63,214 bases of DNA from contig JAFZAB010000188.1 in NCBI GenBank assembly GCA_017548425.1, forward strand, positions 1 to 63,214, written 5' to 3'. The translations under genes were made by a program, and so were the position numbers. The first letter of the stretch is position 1, and each line of letters starts with the position of its first letter. The stretch is from Victivallales bacterium (lineage in GTDB: Bacteria; Verrucomicrobiota; Lentisphaeria; Oligosphaerales; Oligosphaeraceae). The notes under the pieces were generated by a model. The model had not been told where the DNA came from. It worked only from the letters and a program-made list of their open reading frames with translations, and made no database searches. This document shows positions 9,009 through 17,166 of this stretch, piece after piece.

Positions 9009-10108
9009 TCGTTTTCCTTTTGTTTGTTGTTTGTTGTATTGTGTAAACCGACAGATAGGATTTGTGCGATTATTTCCGGGGCGCCTGGGCAGGGGGAGCG
9101 TCTGCTCCAATCGTCTTTGACTGGCGGCGCCGCATTAAGTTTCAAAAGCGAGGCGATGATTTTTCGATTTGGCTGCAAAAGCGGGCTGCTTTCTTTGAGA
9201 CGGTTGAAGAAATCGACGGATGCCGCGCGGCCGCCTGTCATGGCGGCGAGCCATGCTCCGCAGAATGTTCGCGGCGTTTGGGATACGAATTCCGCGATGC
9301 CGCGGCGGGCGGACGGCGGCAGTTCGTCCCAACGGATGGCGGCGGCGATTTCCAAGGCTTCGCGACCATGGGGGATTCCCTCCAGATTGATGTTCAAAGC
9401 GGCGATGTCCGCCGACGATTTGAAGGACTGGCAGGAGAAGAAGGCGTTGTGGGGATATTTGTTTTTCAAGGCGTCGATGGCGGCTTGGACGGATTTTGCG
9501 TCGCCGCCGATGGTTGCGCGGTCCAGGCGGTTCAGCAAGTCATGGATGTCGTTCAGCTGTTCGTCATGCTTCATGGTTTCGAATTTCGACTGTTGGAACG
9601 CCATGAAGGCGTTGAAGGCTGAGGAACTTTTGAGGATGTTCGAATGCGGGCGGAGAAGTTCTAAGCCATCCGTGATGTCCGACGAACGTTCCCATGGCAT
9701 TCTCGCGCAGTACTTTGCGAGAGCCTCCAAGGCTGGCGGCGCGGCGCGGAACGCGAGAATCTCCGGACTGGCGTTGCCTTCGGTTTCGATCATCTGCAAG
9801 AGAAGCCCGAGTTCGTTGACGTTGCCCACCCGCAGGAGCTTGTTGGCTTTTTCGGCGTCCAGCCGGATTTCTTCGATTCGGCTTGCCGCGATGGGAAACG
9901 GATCTTCCGGCGCTTTCTGGCGGAATTCCTTCAGCGTTTTGATGGCCTGCTCGGTCTGGCCGTTGTTGATTTGCTCGACGGTTTGGAGCGTCATGTCCGC
10001 GCGGAAATTGTCATAATCGGGCGCTTTTGCGTCTTCTTTACAGCCGCAAAGCACAATCGTCATAAAAATGACGATGAAAATTTCCGTTGTTGATTGGCAA
10101 ACTACCAT
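9005..10108 (-). CDS. putative lipoprotein coupled to the parvulin gene
   Basis: A 367-residue protein I cannot assign to a family. The N terminus is a short hydrophobic signal ending in the possible lipobox LCGC (Cys 23), which implies a membrane-anchored envelope protein. The mature part is rich in Ala, Leu and charged helices with no obvious repeats; residues 35-70 (VEQINNGQTEQAIKTLKEFRQKAPEDPFPIA) look like one TPR-type helix pair. The four-base ATGA overlap with the parvulin gene indicates coupled expression, which suggests a joint role in envelope protein handling. It faces rph divergently, with 86 bases between starts. Confidence 0.7.
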   Translation of the reverse strand: MVVCQSTTEIFIVIFMTIVLCGCKEDAKAPDYDNFRADMTLQTVEQINNGQTEQAIKTLKEFRQKAPEDPFPIAASRIEEIRLDAEKANKLLRVGNVNELGLLLQMIETEGNASPEILAFRAAPPALEALAKYCARMPWERSSDITDGLELLRPHSNILKSSSAFNAFMAFQQSKFETMKHDEQLNDIHDLLNRLDRATIGGDAKSVQAAIDALKNKYPHNAFFSCQSFKSSADIAALNINLEGIPHGREALEIAAAIRWDELPPSARRGIAEFVSQTPRTFCGAWLAAMTGGRAASVDFFNRLKESSPLLQPNRKIIASLLKLNAAPPVKDDWSRRSPCPGAPEIIAQILSVGLHNTTNNKQKENE

Positions 10109-10194
10109 TGATAAATCAAGTTATAGGGATGTCCGAAAGAAAAGACGAAAAAACACAAAAGAATAACATACCACTAATAAAGGAATTCGGCAAG

Positions 10195-10929
10195 ATGGAA
10201 CGAATTGACAAACGCAGAAATACAGACCTTCGGCCCGTAAGTTTTCAGTGTGGCTTCCAAAGCCATCCGGCGGGATCCGTTTTGGTAACGTTTGGTGGAA
10301 CGCGTGTGGTTTGCGCCGTGAGCGTGGAAGACGCCGTCCCGCGGTGGATGAAGGAGCAGGGCAAGTCTGGCGGTTGGATAACCGCTGAATACCAGATGCT
10401 TCCGTCGGCGACGGAGACGCGGACGGAGCGTGAGGCGGTTCGCGGCAAGTTGTCGGGCCGCAGTTCGGAAATCCAGCGTCTGATTGGCCGCAGCCTGCGG
10501 GCGGCCGTTGATTTGGAGAAACTGCCCGGCATGACGTTCCATATCGACTGCGATGTCATCGACGCGGACGGCGGAACGCGCTGTGCGTCCATCACGGGCG
10601 CGAGCGTGGCGTTGGAACTGGCGGCGAAGAAACTGATGGCGGAAGGGAAGTTGACGGAATGGCCGTTGCTGAACCGTGTCGCCGCTGTGAGCGTCGGCCT
10701 GTTGCAGGGCGAAGGGCTGTTGGATTTGTGTTATGTGGAAGATTCTGCGGCGGATGTCGATATGAACGTCATCATGACGGATGCGGGGCGTTTCGTCGAA
10801 CTGCAGGGCAGTGGCGAAGAGGCGACGTTCGGCGATGACGATTTGACGACGCTGCTTGGGCTGGCCAAGAAAGGTCTGAAGGAGATCTTCGCCCTGCAAG
10901 AGGCGGCCATAAAGTCTTACAAGATTTGA
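10195..10929 (+). CDS. rph: ribonuclease PH
   Basis: A phosphorolytic 3'-5' exonuclease that trims the 3' ends of tRNA precursors. The 244-residue length is normal. It starts with the typical ERIDKRRNTDLRPVSFQCGF, has VTFGGTRVVCAVSVEDAVPRWM, the RNA-binding GRSSEIQRLIGRSLRAAVD, the phosphate-binding DIDADGG-type motif seen as CDVIDADGGTRCASITGA, and the C-terminal ELQGSGEEATF. Start at 10195 rather than the upstream in-frame ATGs, because AAAGGAA precedes it and family members start here. Followed after 9 bases by mreC, so likely co-transcribed. Confidence 0.96.
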   Translation: MERIDKRRNTDLRPVSFQCGFQSHPAGSVLVTFGGTRVVCAVSVEDAVPRWMKEQGKSGGWITAEYQMLPSATETRTEREAVRGKLSGRSSEIQRLIGRSLRAAVDLEKLPGMTFHIDCDVIDADGGTRCASITGASVALELAAKKLMAEGKLTEWPLLNRVAAVSVGLLQGEGLLDLCYVEDSAADVDMNVIMTDAGRFVELQGSGEEATFGDDDLTTLLGLAKKGLKEIFALQEAAIKSYKI

Positions 10930-10938
10930 TTTTTCAAT

Positions 10939-11769
10939 ATGATACAACTGGAGACGAAAAAACTCACATTCATGCTCTGCGGGCTGGTCCTGCTAGGGCT
11001 GGGGCTGTTTGTGTTCGGGGCGTTCGGCGAACGGACGTCCCACGCTCTGACACGGCCGTTTGTGAAGTTGTGGCGGAAGGCATTGGATTCAAAAGATGTT
11101 GCGGTGGAGTGGGTTGACGCAGAAACGCTTGCAAAGGACAAGAAGATTCTCGAACTGGAAAAGAAGGTTTTGGATTTGCAGTTGCAGGTCGGTGACGCGC
11201 GTGATTTGCGGGCGGAGAATTCGCAAATGCGCAAGTTGCTCAAACTGGAACAGCATCCGGGCTGGACGGTGCTGCCGGCGGAAGTCATCATCCGTGATCC
11301 TGTTCTTTGGGATTATGCGTTCACGATTGACAAAGGCATGGCTGAAGGCGTGACGGTGGGAGCCGTCGTCATGCAGGCTGGAAACGTGGCAGGGCGTGTG
11401 GCGAAGGTGGAACGCCATCAGTCGATGGTGGAGACGGTTTTGTCACCGAACTGCCGTTTTAGCGTAACCATCGGAAGTACGGGGGACGCAGGCGTGTTGC
11501 ACGGCGTGAAAGGGACGGATCGGACGAGTCCCTTCCGTTGCCAGACGGATTTTCTGCCGTTGGACATCGAAGCGATGGGGGGCATGAAAGTGCAGACGTC
11601 TGGTCTTGGCATCTTGATGCCAGGCGGGCTACCGATTGGCGAAGTCGTTGAGGTGGAAGGGAAAGCGAAGGAAGACATCGAACATGCGCGGGCCATGCTA
11701 CGCGTCAAGCCATATGCGGAGCTGCAGGACGTGCGTTTCGTCACGGTGTTGTTGAAGAAGAATCAGTGA
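10939..11769 (+). CDS. mreC: rod shape-determining protein MreC
   Basis: A bitopic inner-membrane scaffold of the elongasome that links MreB to the PBP2-RodA synthase. One transmembrane segment (residues 10-30), then a coiled coil (about 62-100, heptad-like EKKVLDLQLQVGDARDLRAENSQMRKLLKLE), then the beta-barrel region with the family pattern VIIRDPVLWDYAFTIDKGMAEGV and GILMPGGLPIGEV. Its 276 residues are normal. No clear ribosome-binding site, consistent with coupling to rph nine bases upstream. mreB and mreD are not in the window, which is unusual, since mreC is most often beside them. Confidence 0.93.
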   Translation: MIQLETKKLTFMLCGLVLLGLGLFVFGAFGERTSHALTRPFVKLWRKALDSKDVAVEWVDAETLAKDKKILELEKKVLDLQLQVGDARDLRAENSQMRKLLKLEQHPGWTVLPAEVIIRDPVLWDYAFTIDKGMAEGVTVGAVVMQAGNVAGRVAKVERHQSMVETVLSPNCRFSVTIGSTGDAGVLHGVKGTDRTSPFRCQTDFLPLDIEAMGGMKVQTSGLGILMPGGLPIGEVVEVEGKAKEDIEHARAMLRVKPYAELQDVRFVTVLLKKNQ

Positions 11770-11810
11770 ATATCCATACCATATAATAAAAGAACTTTAC
11801 GAGGAGCATT

Positions 11811-12941
11811 ATGAAAAAAGCAGTCGTAGCCGGCCATATTTGTCTGGATGTCATTCCTGCGTTCGAGAATCATGTCGATTTGACGCCTGGTCGCTTGTAT
11901 GAAGTTGGTGCGCCGACGTTTGCGACGGGAGGCGCTGTTTCCAACACAGGCATGACGATGCACATTCTGGGAACCCCCGTCCTGCTGATGGGCAAGGTCG
12001 GCGATGATTCGTTTGGCGAACAGATTCTTGGTATTTTGAAAAAGAGGCAGCCTGGCTTGGAGGCCGGAATGGCCGTCGTTCCAGGCGTGGCGTCGTCCTA
12101 TACGGTTGTCGTCAACATACCGGGTGTTGATCGCATCTTTTTGCACTGCCCGGGCGCGAACATGAACTATGGTTGCGCGGATGTGAATTGGTCGCAGGTG
12201 AAGGAAAGCGCATTGTTCCATTTCGGTTATCCGTGCTTTATGGCAAACATGTATGCCAACGACGCACAGGAACTGACAAAAATGTACAAAACCGCCAAGG
12301 AACTTGGCGTGACGACATCCATGGATCCAGGCATGCCGGATGCTTCCGGACCGGCCGGACAAGTTGATTGGAAAGGCGTTTTGGAACGGACGTTGCCATA
12401 TGTCGATGTCTTCATGCCGAGCGCGGATGAATTGCTTTACATGCTGGACCGCAATAAGTTCGGTAAAGGCGACAATCTTTCTGCGGCGGAATTGACGGCT
12501 CTTGGCGACCAAATGTTGGCCATGGGTGCGGCGGTGGCGGCCGTGAAACTTGGCGCGCGCGGCATGTACATCCGTACGGCTGGAGCGGAACGCCTTGCGA
12601 AGATGGGAGCCGGCAAGCCTGATTGCATTGATGAATGGGCCAACCGCGAATATATCTTCCCGATTTTCAAGGAGTCTTGCTTCAAAGGCGCGACGGGCGC
12701 GGGCGATTCCAGCATTGGCGCATTCCTCTGCGCGATGTTGCGTAGCCTGCCGTTGTACGATGCGGGATTGTTCTCCGCGGCCGTTGGCGCATGCAACGTG
12801 GAGGCGGCGGATTCATTGAGCGGCATCAAGACATGGGATGAGACGATGGCTCGCATCAACGCCGGCTGGGAGACAAAGGCCATTTCGTTGAACGAAACAG
12901 GCTGGACACAAGACGCCAAAGGCGTGTGGAAGAAAGGATAA
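11811..12941 (+). CDS. PfkB-family sugar kinase
   Basis: A 376-residue carbohydrate kinase of the ribokinase/PfkB family. The N terminus (VAGHICLDVIPAFE) and glycine-rich FATGGAVSNTGM region bind sugar; the C-terminal signature KGATGAGDSSIGAF contains the likely catalytic base D299 and the anion hole. It is longer than a typical ribokinase (about 310), mostly from an insert around residues 250-290. The substrate cannot be read from sequence. Start supported by CGAGGAG upstream. It is followed after about 30 bases by the DUF3791 gene, which is probably unrelated. Confidence 0.9.
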   Translation: MKKAVVAGHICLDVIPAFENHVDLTPGRLYEVGAPTFATGGAVSNTGMTMHILGTPVLLMGKVGDDSFGEQILGILKKRQPGLEAGMAVVPGVASSYTVVVNIPGVDRIFLHCPGANMNYGCADVNWSQVKESALFHFGYPCFMANMYANDAQELTKMYKTAKELGVTTSMDPGMPDASGPAGQVDWKGVLERTLPYVDVFMPSADELLYMLDRNKFGKGDNLSAAELTALGDQMLAMGAAVAAVKLGARGMYIRTAGAERLAKMGAGKPDCIDEWANREYIFPIFKESCFKGATGAGDSSIGAFLCAMLRSLPLYDAGLFSAAVGACNVEAADSLSGIKTWDETMARINAGWETKAISLNETGWTQDAKGVWKKG

Positions 12942-12973
12942 TAGTGTTTATCTATCGAAATAGGAGGTGAATG

Positions 12974-13204
12974 ATGGAAAATATCAGTTTGCGTAATCGA
13001 ATCATCGATTATCTTGTTGTCTGTGTGAATGATTTCGCGGATAGACATCATCTCTCCTATAAATTCACGCTGGACTACTTGAAAAAGTATGGAGCGTTGA
13101 ACTTTCTAGAGGAGCATTATGAGATAGAGCATACATTGTCCTTTGAGGATGTTCAAGCGGATATGGCGGCCATATGTGTGAACAATGGGGGAGGAAAATT
13201 ATGA
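12974..13204 (+). CDS. DUF3791 family small protein (module partner of DUF3990)
   Basis: A 76-residue cytoplasmic protein of the DUF3791 type: a helical N terminus (RNRIIDYLVVCVNDFADRHHLS), then YGALNFLEEHYEIEHTLSFEDVQADMAAIC. DUF3791 genes are commonly found directly upstream of DUF3990 genes, which belong to the ADP-ribosyltransferase-like clan, in toxin-antitoxin-like cassettes. That holds here: its TGA overlaps the ATG of the DUF3990 remnant. An AGGAGG ribosome-binding site precedes two adjacent ATGs (12971, 12974); spacing favours the second. Confidence 0.75.
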   Translation: MENISLRNRIIDYLVVCVNDFADRHHLSYKFTLDYLKKYGALNFLEEHYEIEHTLSFEDVQADMAAICVNNGGGKL

Positions 13205-13303
13205 TTCTGTATCATGGCTCAAATATCGCTGTAAGCGCGATCCAGCTTGATAAATGTCGTTCCAAATAAAGAAATTAGAAGATTTTATACAACGATGCTT
13301 GTT
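13201..13303 (+). pseudogene. N-terminal fragment of a DUF3990 (ART-like) gene, frameshifted
   Basis: Begins MILYHGSNIAVSAIQLDKCRS, the hallmark DUF3990 N terminus (YHGS is the NAD-site histidine motif of ART-like folds). One base is then out of register: after CRS the +1 frame continues NKEIRRFYTTML, matching the family's next block (NKDFGRGFYTT). Past about 13303 the similarity ends in AT-rich DNA. The C-terminal part reappears at 14018. So the gene is broken by a frameshift plus replacement of its middle. Confidence 0.7.
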
Positions 13304-14017
13304 TTTTTACTTGTTGTGGATTAATTTGTTGCAATATATTTTGATGTTGTTCCTTAAATTTTATCATTCATCATAGCAGATGAATTTCAGAAGAAGGATG
13401 ACAGTGTGATTCGTTTGTTCATTTTATTTGTATATACCTAAAAAGGAAGCATTATAAGATTAGGCATAGATCATCACAGGAGGTCAAAAGATGCGTAGTA
13501 GTAAAAAGGAAGCAGCGAGAACAAAATCATTAGGAGAACTTGGGGAACTGTTTGCTATCAAAGCACTAGTCGATAAAAAATTTGACAAGATTCGCAATTT
13601 GAATGATGTACGTGTGAATCAAGAATATGCTGACATTTACTGTGAAAAGATAATCGATAATGAAACAAAGAAGTTTATTATTAGTGTGAAAGCAAGAAAT
13701 AAATACGAGAAAAATGGTAGAGTAAATACAAGATATAAGCTTGGAACAAATGCATATGAAAAAGCCGCTAGAGCAGAGAAACAATATAAAGCTGAAGCTT
13801 ATTGGATGGCTATACAATTTGAAAAGGATAATTATTCCATATATTGGGGTTCGTTAAAGGAATTAAATGGAGCAAAAGCTATTCCCGTCAATAAATGTGA
13901 AGCTGGTGAAATTGGTGAAATAATGTTTTACAAAAAACGACACTATTTTGATTTTGATTATTTCTCTAATGTAAAAAATGAAGAGCATTTGGAACCACTT
14001 TGTAAAAAGGGAGATTC
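13304..14017 (+). other. AT-rich foreign segment inside the DUF3990 gene
   Basis: The DNA between the two DUF3990 fragments is strikingly AT-rich against GC-richer flanks, and carries one gene (13491-14027). Its codon use (many AAA, ATA, TTA and AAT codons) is unlike that of neighbouring genes. The segment 13304-13490 has no convincing coding sequence. I see no transposase, terminal inverted repeats or target duplication, so the mechanism of entry is unknown; about 55 codons of the DUF3990 middle appear to be missing, so it is a replacement and not a simple insertion. Boundaries are approximate. Confidence 0.6.
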
Positions 14018-14027
14018 ATGTCTTTAA
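13491..14027 (+). CDS. possible PD-(D/E)XK-type nuclease, AT-rich
   Basis: A 178-residue cytoplasmic protein of unknown function. The first half reads like a restriction-endonuclease-like fold: GELGELFAIKALVDKKFDKIRNL, then YADIYCEKIID with a candidate metal-binding Asp, then FIISVKAR, where the lysine fits the (D/E)XK position but the acidic residue is Ser. The assignment is therefore tentative and the site could be degenerate. Clear AGGAGG ribosome-binding site before the ATG. No partner methylase is present. Its last codons overlap the junction with the DUF3990 C-terminal fragment. Confidence 0.6.
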   Translation: MRSSKKEAARTKSLGELGELFAIKALVDKKFDKIRNLNDVRVNQEYADIYCEKIIDNETKKFIISVKARNKYEKNGRVNTRYKLGTNAYEKAARAEKQYKAEAYWMAIQFEKDNYSIYWGSLKELNGAKAIPVNKCEAGEIGEIMFYKKRHYFDFDYFSNVKNEEHLEPLCKKGDSCL

Positions 14028-14314
14028 AAGTCATACAATTGACTGGGGCAATGTTTGTGTTGAATAATCGATATCCTAAAACTGATGATGCAAGGACTGA
14101 TGAAGACAATAATCTTGATTGTCAATACGATATTGTAGTCGGTCCAGTTGCAAACGATGATTTGTCCATGATTTTTCGGTTGTTTGAACGCGGAATTGTG
14201 TCGAAGGAGACATTGGTACGGGAAATGAAATATAGGAAATTGACAAACCAGTATTCATTTCATACAGAACGTGCTGTGGCGCTTTTGCATTATGAGGGAA
14301 GCAGAAATGTGTAG
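14018..14314 (+). pseudogene. C-terminal fragment of the broken DUF3990 gene
   Basis: Encodes 98 residues with the DUF3990 C-terminal hallmark: FVLNNRY, then YDIVVGPVANDDLSMIFRLFERG and the end block LTNQYSFHTERAVALL. The N-terminal half (YHGS motif) is 0.8 kb upstream in another reading frame. An ATG at the junction could let it be made as a truncated protein, but it would lack the predicted NAD-binding part. It overlaps the following gene by 8 bases. Confidence 0.7.
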
Positions 14315-14543
14315 CCAAAAGCAAAAAACATTGATTGAATTCACCATACAGGATTTGATCCGATATGTGATTGAAGACCGCCAATGTAGCATTCAGGATG
14401 CCATGGAATTGGTGTATAATTCAGAATTGTTTGAGAAATTGCTTGATGTCGAGACAGGACTATACCTTGAAAGCCCTCGTTATGTCTATGATATTCTGAA
14501 AGATGAACTTACGGCAGGGCATCTTGTTCAGAACGAAGTGTAA
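14307..14543 (+). CDS. third small protein of the DUF3791/DUF3990 cassette
   Basis: A 78-residue helical cytoplasmic protein (IEFTIQDLIRYVIEDRQCSIQDAMELVYNS, then ETGLYLESPRYVYDIL). Proteins with this pattern are often found just after DUF3990 genes, completing a three-gene module; their function is not established. The start at 14307 (GAGGGAAG upstream) overlaps the DUF3990 fragment's stop; 14292 is an alternative. It ends one base from the convergent oppF-type gene. Confidence 0.6.
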   Translation: MCSQKQKTLIEFTIQDLIRYVIEDRQCSIQDAMELVYNSELFEKLLDVETGLYLESPRYVYDILKDELTAGHLVQNEV

Positions 14544-14544
14544 A

Positions 14545-15501
14545 TCACGCCTTCAGGCAGGCTACGAGACGGCCGCAGCGAGATTCAAGTTGCGGCATCT
14601 TCGTGGCGCATTCCAGCGAAGCGTTCGGACAGCGCGGATGGAAGGGGCAGCCCGCCGGCGGATTCGCCGGCGATGGCATTTCGCCTTTCAGAATGATGCG
14701 TTCACGCGGCGGACGGCCCGGCATCGGCGCGGAGGACAGCAATGCCTTCGTATAAGGATGGATAGGATCCTCCATGACCTGTTCGACCGTTCCTGTTTCG
14801 ACGATATGCCCCAAATACATGACGGCGACGCGTTGCGAAATATGTCGGACAACGCTTAAATCATGTGAAATGAACATATAAGACAGATTGTGCCGTTCGC
14901 GTAAATCCATCAAAAGGTTGATGACCTGCGCTTGGACGGAAACGTCCAATGCGCTGACGGGTTCGTCGCAGACGACAAGGCTTGGCTTCAATGAAATGGC
15001 TCTGGCGATGCTGATGCGTTGCCGCTGGCCACCGGAAAATTCGTGCGGATAGCGATACATGCTCTCTTCGTCCAGACCGACTTCGCGCATGAGACGGATG
15101 GCGGCGTCATGCGGTGTTTCGTCTTTCAGAAGTTTATGGTGCTTAAGACCTTCCGTAACCAGTTCCATGGCTGTCATGCGCGGATTGAGAGACGCATACG
15201 GGTCTTGGAAAATCATTTGGCAACGACGGCGGAACTGACGGCGGCGGGATTCCGGCATGGCTGTGAAGTCGTGTCCTTCGAACAGAACTTGTCCGGAATG
15301 GACTTTTTCGAGTCCGAGAACGGCGCGGCCAAGCGTTGTTTTGCCACAACCAGATTCGCCGACAAGACCAAGCGTTTCGCCTTCGGCAATGGTCAGCGAG
15401 ACGTCGTCAACGGCTTTGACATGGCCTGAAACGAGATTCAGAATGCCGTGGCGAATTGGGAACCATACCCGTAAATTTTTGACTTCAAGGAGATTAGCCA
15501 T
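14545..15501 (-). CDS. oppF: oligopeptide/dipeptide ABC transporter ATP-binding protein
   Basis: A 318-residue ATPase of the OppF/DppF group, energising peptide import at the inner membrane. Walker A is GESGCGKTT, the Q loop lies in MIFQDPYASLNPRM, the signature is SGGQRQRISIARA, Walker B LVVCDEPVSALDV and the switch His in ISHDLSVV. The C-terminal Cys-rich extension (GCPFHPRCPNASLECATKMPQ) is the iron-sulfur-type tail specific to this subgroup. Permeases, OppD and the binding protein are not adjacent, so it may be an orphan or a partner of a distant system. It sits 4 bases after the SpoU methyltransferase gene. Confidence 0.93.
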   Translation of the reverse strand: MANLLEVKNLRVWFPIRHGILNLVSGHVKAVDDVSLTIAEGETLGLVGESGCGKTTLGRAVLGLEKVHSGQVLFEGHDFTAMPESRRRQFRRRCQMIFQDPYASLNPRMTAMELVTEGLKHHKLLKDETPHDAAIRLMREVGLDEESMYRYPHEFSGGQRQRISIARAISLKPSLVVCDEPVSALDVSVQAQVINLLMDLRERHNLSYMFISHDLSVVRHISQRVAVMYLGHIVETGTVEQVMEDPIHPYTKALLSSAPMPGRPPRERIILKGEMPSPANPPAGCPFHPRCPNASLECATKMPQLESRCGRLVACLKA

Positions 15502-15505
15502 GGTT

Positions 15506-16300
15506 TCACCTACCCTTGAAGAGATTACGGCGGACGGCTTCGCAAAGGAAGACGGTGGCGGCCTGGGCGGCGTTCAACGATTCCGCATGGCCGGGCATGG
15601 GAATGGTGACGCCTTTGCCAAGCGTTGGATCACTGACACCGTTGGCTTCGTTGCCGATGACCAGAGCGGATTGTTCAAAAGAAAACTTCTGTTCATCGAA
15701 AAGGGAGATGTCCGCCTGTGGGAGCGTTACCCAGAACTGTTTGCCGCCCAATGATTTGAAACAGCTTGCCGCATCCGCAAGTGAATCGACATATGGGAGG
15801 GAAAGAGCGAATTGAGCACCCATGCCTGCGCGAACGACTTTCGGCGCGAAGGGATCGGCTCCGCCCTTCACAAGCCAGACCTGCGTGAGGCCGATGGCCC
15901 ATGCCGTGCGGAGGATGGTGCCCATGTTGCCGGGCTCCGAAATACGGTCGAGAATCAAAACAAATGGATCGACAATTTTTTCCGGCGGAGTTACTTGCGG
16001 CTTTTTTAGAATCGCGAGAACGCCTTGCGGATTCGGTGTGTCGGCAAGAGTTTGAAGCTCTTTGTCATCAATCTGTTCAATCGTGATACCATTCGCTTGG
16101 GCCTTTGATTGGATGGCAGAACCTTCAATCGTGCCGACAAATGAACGGGAGAAAAAGAGGGCTTCAATCCATTCAGGCCTTCTGGTGACAGCTTCGTAAC
16201 AGCAACGGCTGCCTTCGGCGATGAACTGGTCGTTCTTTCGTCGGCTATGATGGCTGGCGGCCGCATTGAGTGTTTTACGCAATCGATTGGTGATTGGCAT
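15506..16300 (-). CDS. SpoU/TrmH-family RNA 2'-O-methyltransferase
   Basis: A 264-residue SPOUT methyltransferase that probably methylates a ribose 2'-O in rRNA or tRNA with SAM. Residues 1-100 are the substrate-binding (L30e-like) domain (SRRKNDQFIAEGSRCCYEA...); then come motif 1 (LILDRISEPGNMGTILRTA), motif 2 (FEQSALVIGNEANGVSDPTL) and motif 3 (IPMPGHAESLNAAQAATVFL), which form the knotted SAM site. Start at MPITNRL, with AAAGGATAAG upstream; a longer in-frame reading to 16957 is only antisense-shadow sequence of the next gene. Lies 5 bases after the hemolysin III family gene. Confidence 0.92.
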   Translation of the reverse strand: MPITNRLRKTLNAAASHHSRRKNDQFIAEGSRCCYEAVTRRPEWIEALFFSRSFVGTIEGSAIQSKAQANGITIEQIDDKELQTLADTPNPQGVLAILKKPQVTPPEKIVDPFVLILDRISEPGNMGTILRTAWAIGLTQVWLVKGGADPFAPKVVRAGMGAQFALSLPYVDSLADAASCFKSLGGKQFWVTLPQADISLFDEQKFSFEQSALVIGNEANGVSDPTLGKGVTIPMPGHAESLNAAQAATVFLCEAVRRNLFKGR

Positions 16301-16305
16301 GTTGC

Positions 16306-17016
16306 TTATCCTTTGGGAAGGACATGGAACGTGATGCATACCCAATGGCAGACGGAGCCGCCCAGCACGAAAAGATGCCAAATGAAATGCATGTAGGGGA
16401 CTTTGTCCATGACAAAGAAAACGACGCCGACCGTGTAGGTAATGCCTTCCGCAAGAAGTACCATGAAACCCGCATGGCTGAGCGTCTGGCGGAGTTGCGG
16501 GAAGGCGAAGACGATCATCCAGCCCATAATGAGATAAATAGGCAACGTCAGAATGTCGGACCATTTTGGCGTGCATAGGCATGATATGAGTATGCCCGCA
16601 ACGGCAAAGCCCCATTGCAGGCCGAAGATCGTCCAACCTATCTTGGGAGGAAGGAGCATCAGTACACAAGGCGTGTAACTTCCTGCAATCAAGAGAAATA
16701 TGCCGCAATGATCCAAAATCTGGAAGACGCGTTTCGCTCGGAAGTTCGTGAACGCGTGGTAGAGCATGGAGAACGTATAGAGCAGAATCAGCGCACTTCC
16801 GAAGATGGCGCAGCTGGTGATGTCTTTTGCGGTTCCGACCTGCGCGGAGAAGACGCACATGAGCGTCAATCCGACGATGCCGAAAATGACGCCAATGAGA
16901 TGTGAGATGCCGTTGGCCCACTCCTCCCCACGGCTGCGATGAAACTGCTCCAGACACATCTGGAGCCAGCTTTCATGCTTGGCGCGTTTGATTTCTTCTG
17001 GGGAAGGAGTGGACAT
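16306..17016 (-). CDS. hemolysin III / PAQR-family membrane protein
   Basis: A seven-helix inner-membrane protein (236 residues) of the hemolysin III/YqfA family. Despite the name, family members are PAQR-type proteins, possibly hydrolases or membrane-fluidity regulators. Conserved marks: the first helix NGISHLIGVIFG, SMLYHAF, ILDHCGIFLLIAGSYTP, and the C-terminal MHFIWHLFVLGG; the Ser-His and His-His positions fit the family's metal site. A run of 19 heptanucleotide repeats lies just 4 bases before its start codon, and no Shine-Dalgarno sequence is visible. Upstream gene is fhs on the same strand. Confidence 0.9.
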   Translation of the reverse strand: MSTPSPEEIKRAKHESWLQMCLEQFHRSRGEEWANGISHLIGVIFGIVGLTLMCVFSAQVGTAKDITSCAIFGSALILLYTFSMLYHAFTNFRAKRVFQILDHCGIFLLIAGSYTPCVLMLLPPKIGWTIFGLQWGFAVAGILISCLCTPKWSDILTLPIYLIMGWMIVFAFPQLRQTLSHAGFMVLLAEGITYTVGVVFFVMDKVPYMHFIWHLFVLGGSVCHWVCITFHVLPKG

Positions 17017-17020
17017 GGGA

Positions 17021-17153
17021 GGCTTATGGCTTATGGCTAATGGCTAATGGCTTATGGCTTATGGCCGATGGCTTATGGCCGATGGCTTATGGCTTATGGC
17101 CGATGGCTTATGGCTTATGGCTTATGGCCGATGGCTTATGGCCGATGGCTTAT
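17021..17153. repeat. 19 tandem heptanucleotide repeats
   Basis: Nineteen uninterrupted 7-base units of three kinds: GGCTTAT, GGCTAAT and GGCCGAT. They fill the entire space between fhs (ends 17167) and the hemolysin III family gene (starts 17016), leaving 4 and 13 bases. Because 7 is not a multiple of 3 the array reads open across frames on the plus strand, which creates a misleading long frame antisense to fhs. Confidence 0.97.
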
Positions 17154-17166
17154 GGGGTTATGGTGG

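Noticed and set aside
8499..10016. Plus-strand frame across the parvulin and lipoprotein genes
   Set aside because: Antisense to a clear PpiC gene; product has no domain or signal.
15506..16957. 483-codon reading of the SpoU gene start
   Set aside because: Codons upstream of 16300 are antisense shadow of the hemolysin III family gene; MPITNRL with AAAGGAT is the right start.
16306..17016. A haemolytic toxin
   Set aside because: The family name is historical; the protein is a PAQR-type membrane protein, so no toxin role is claimed.
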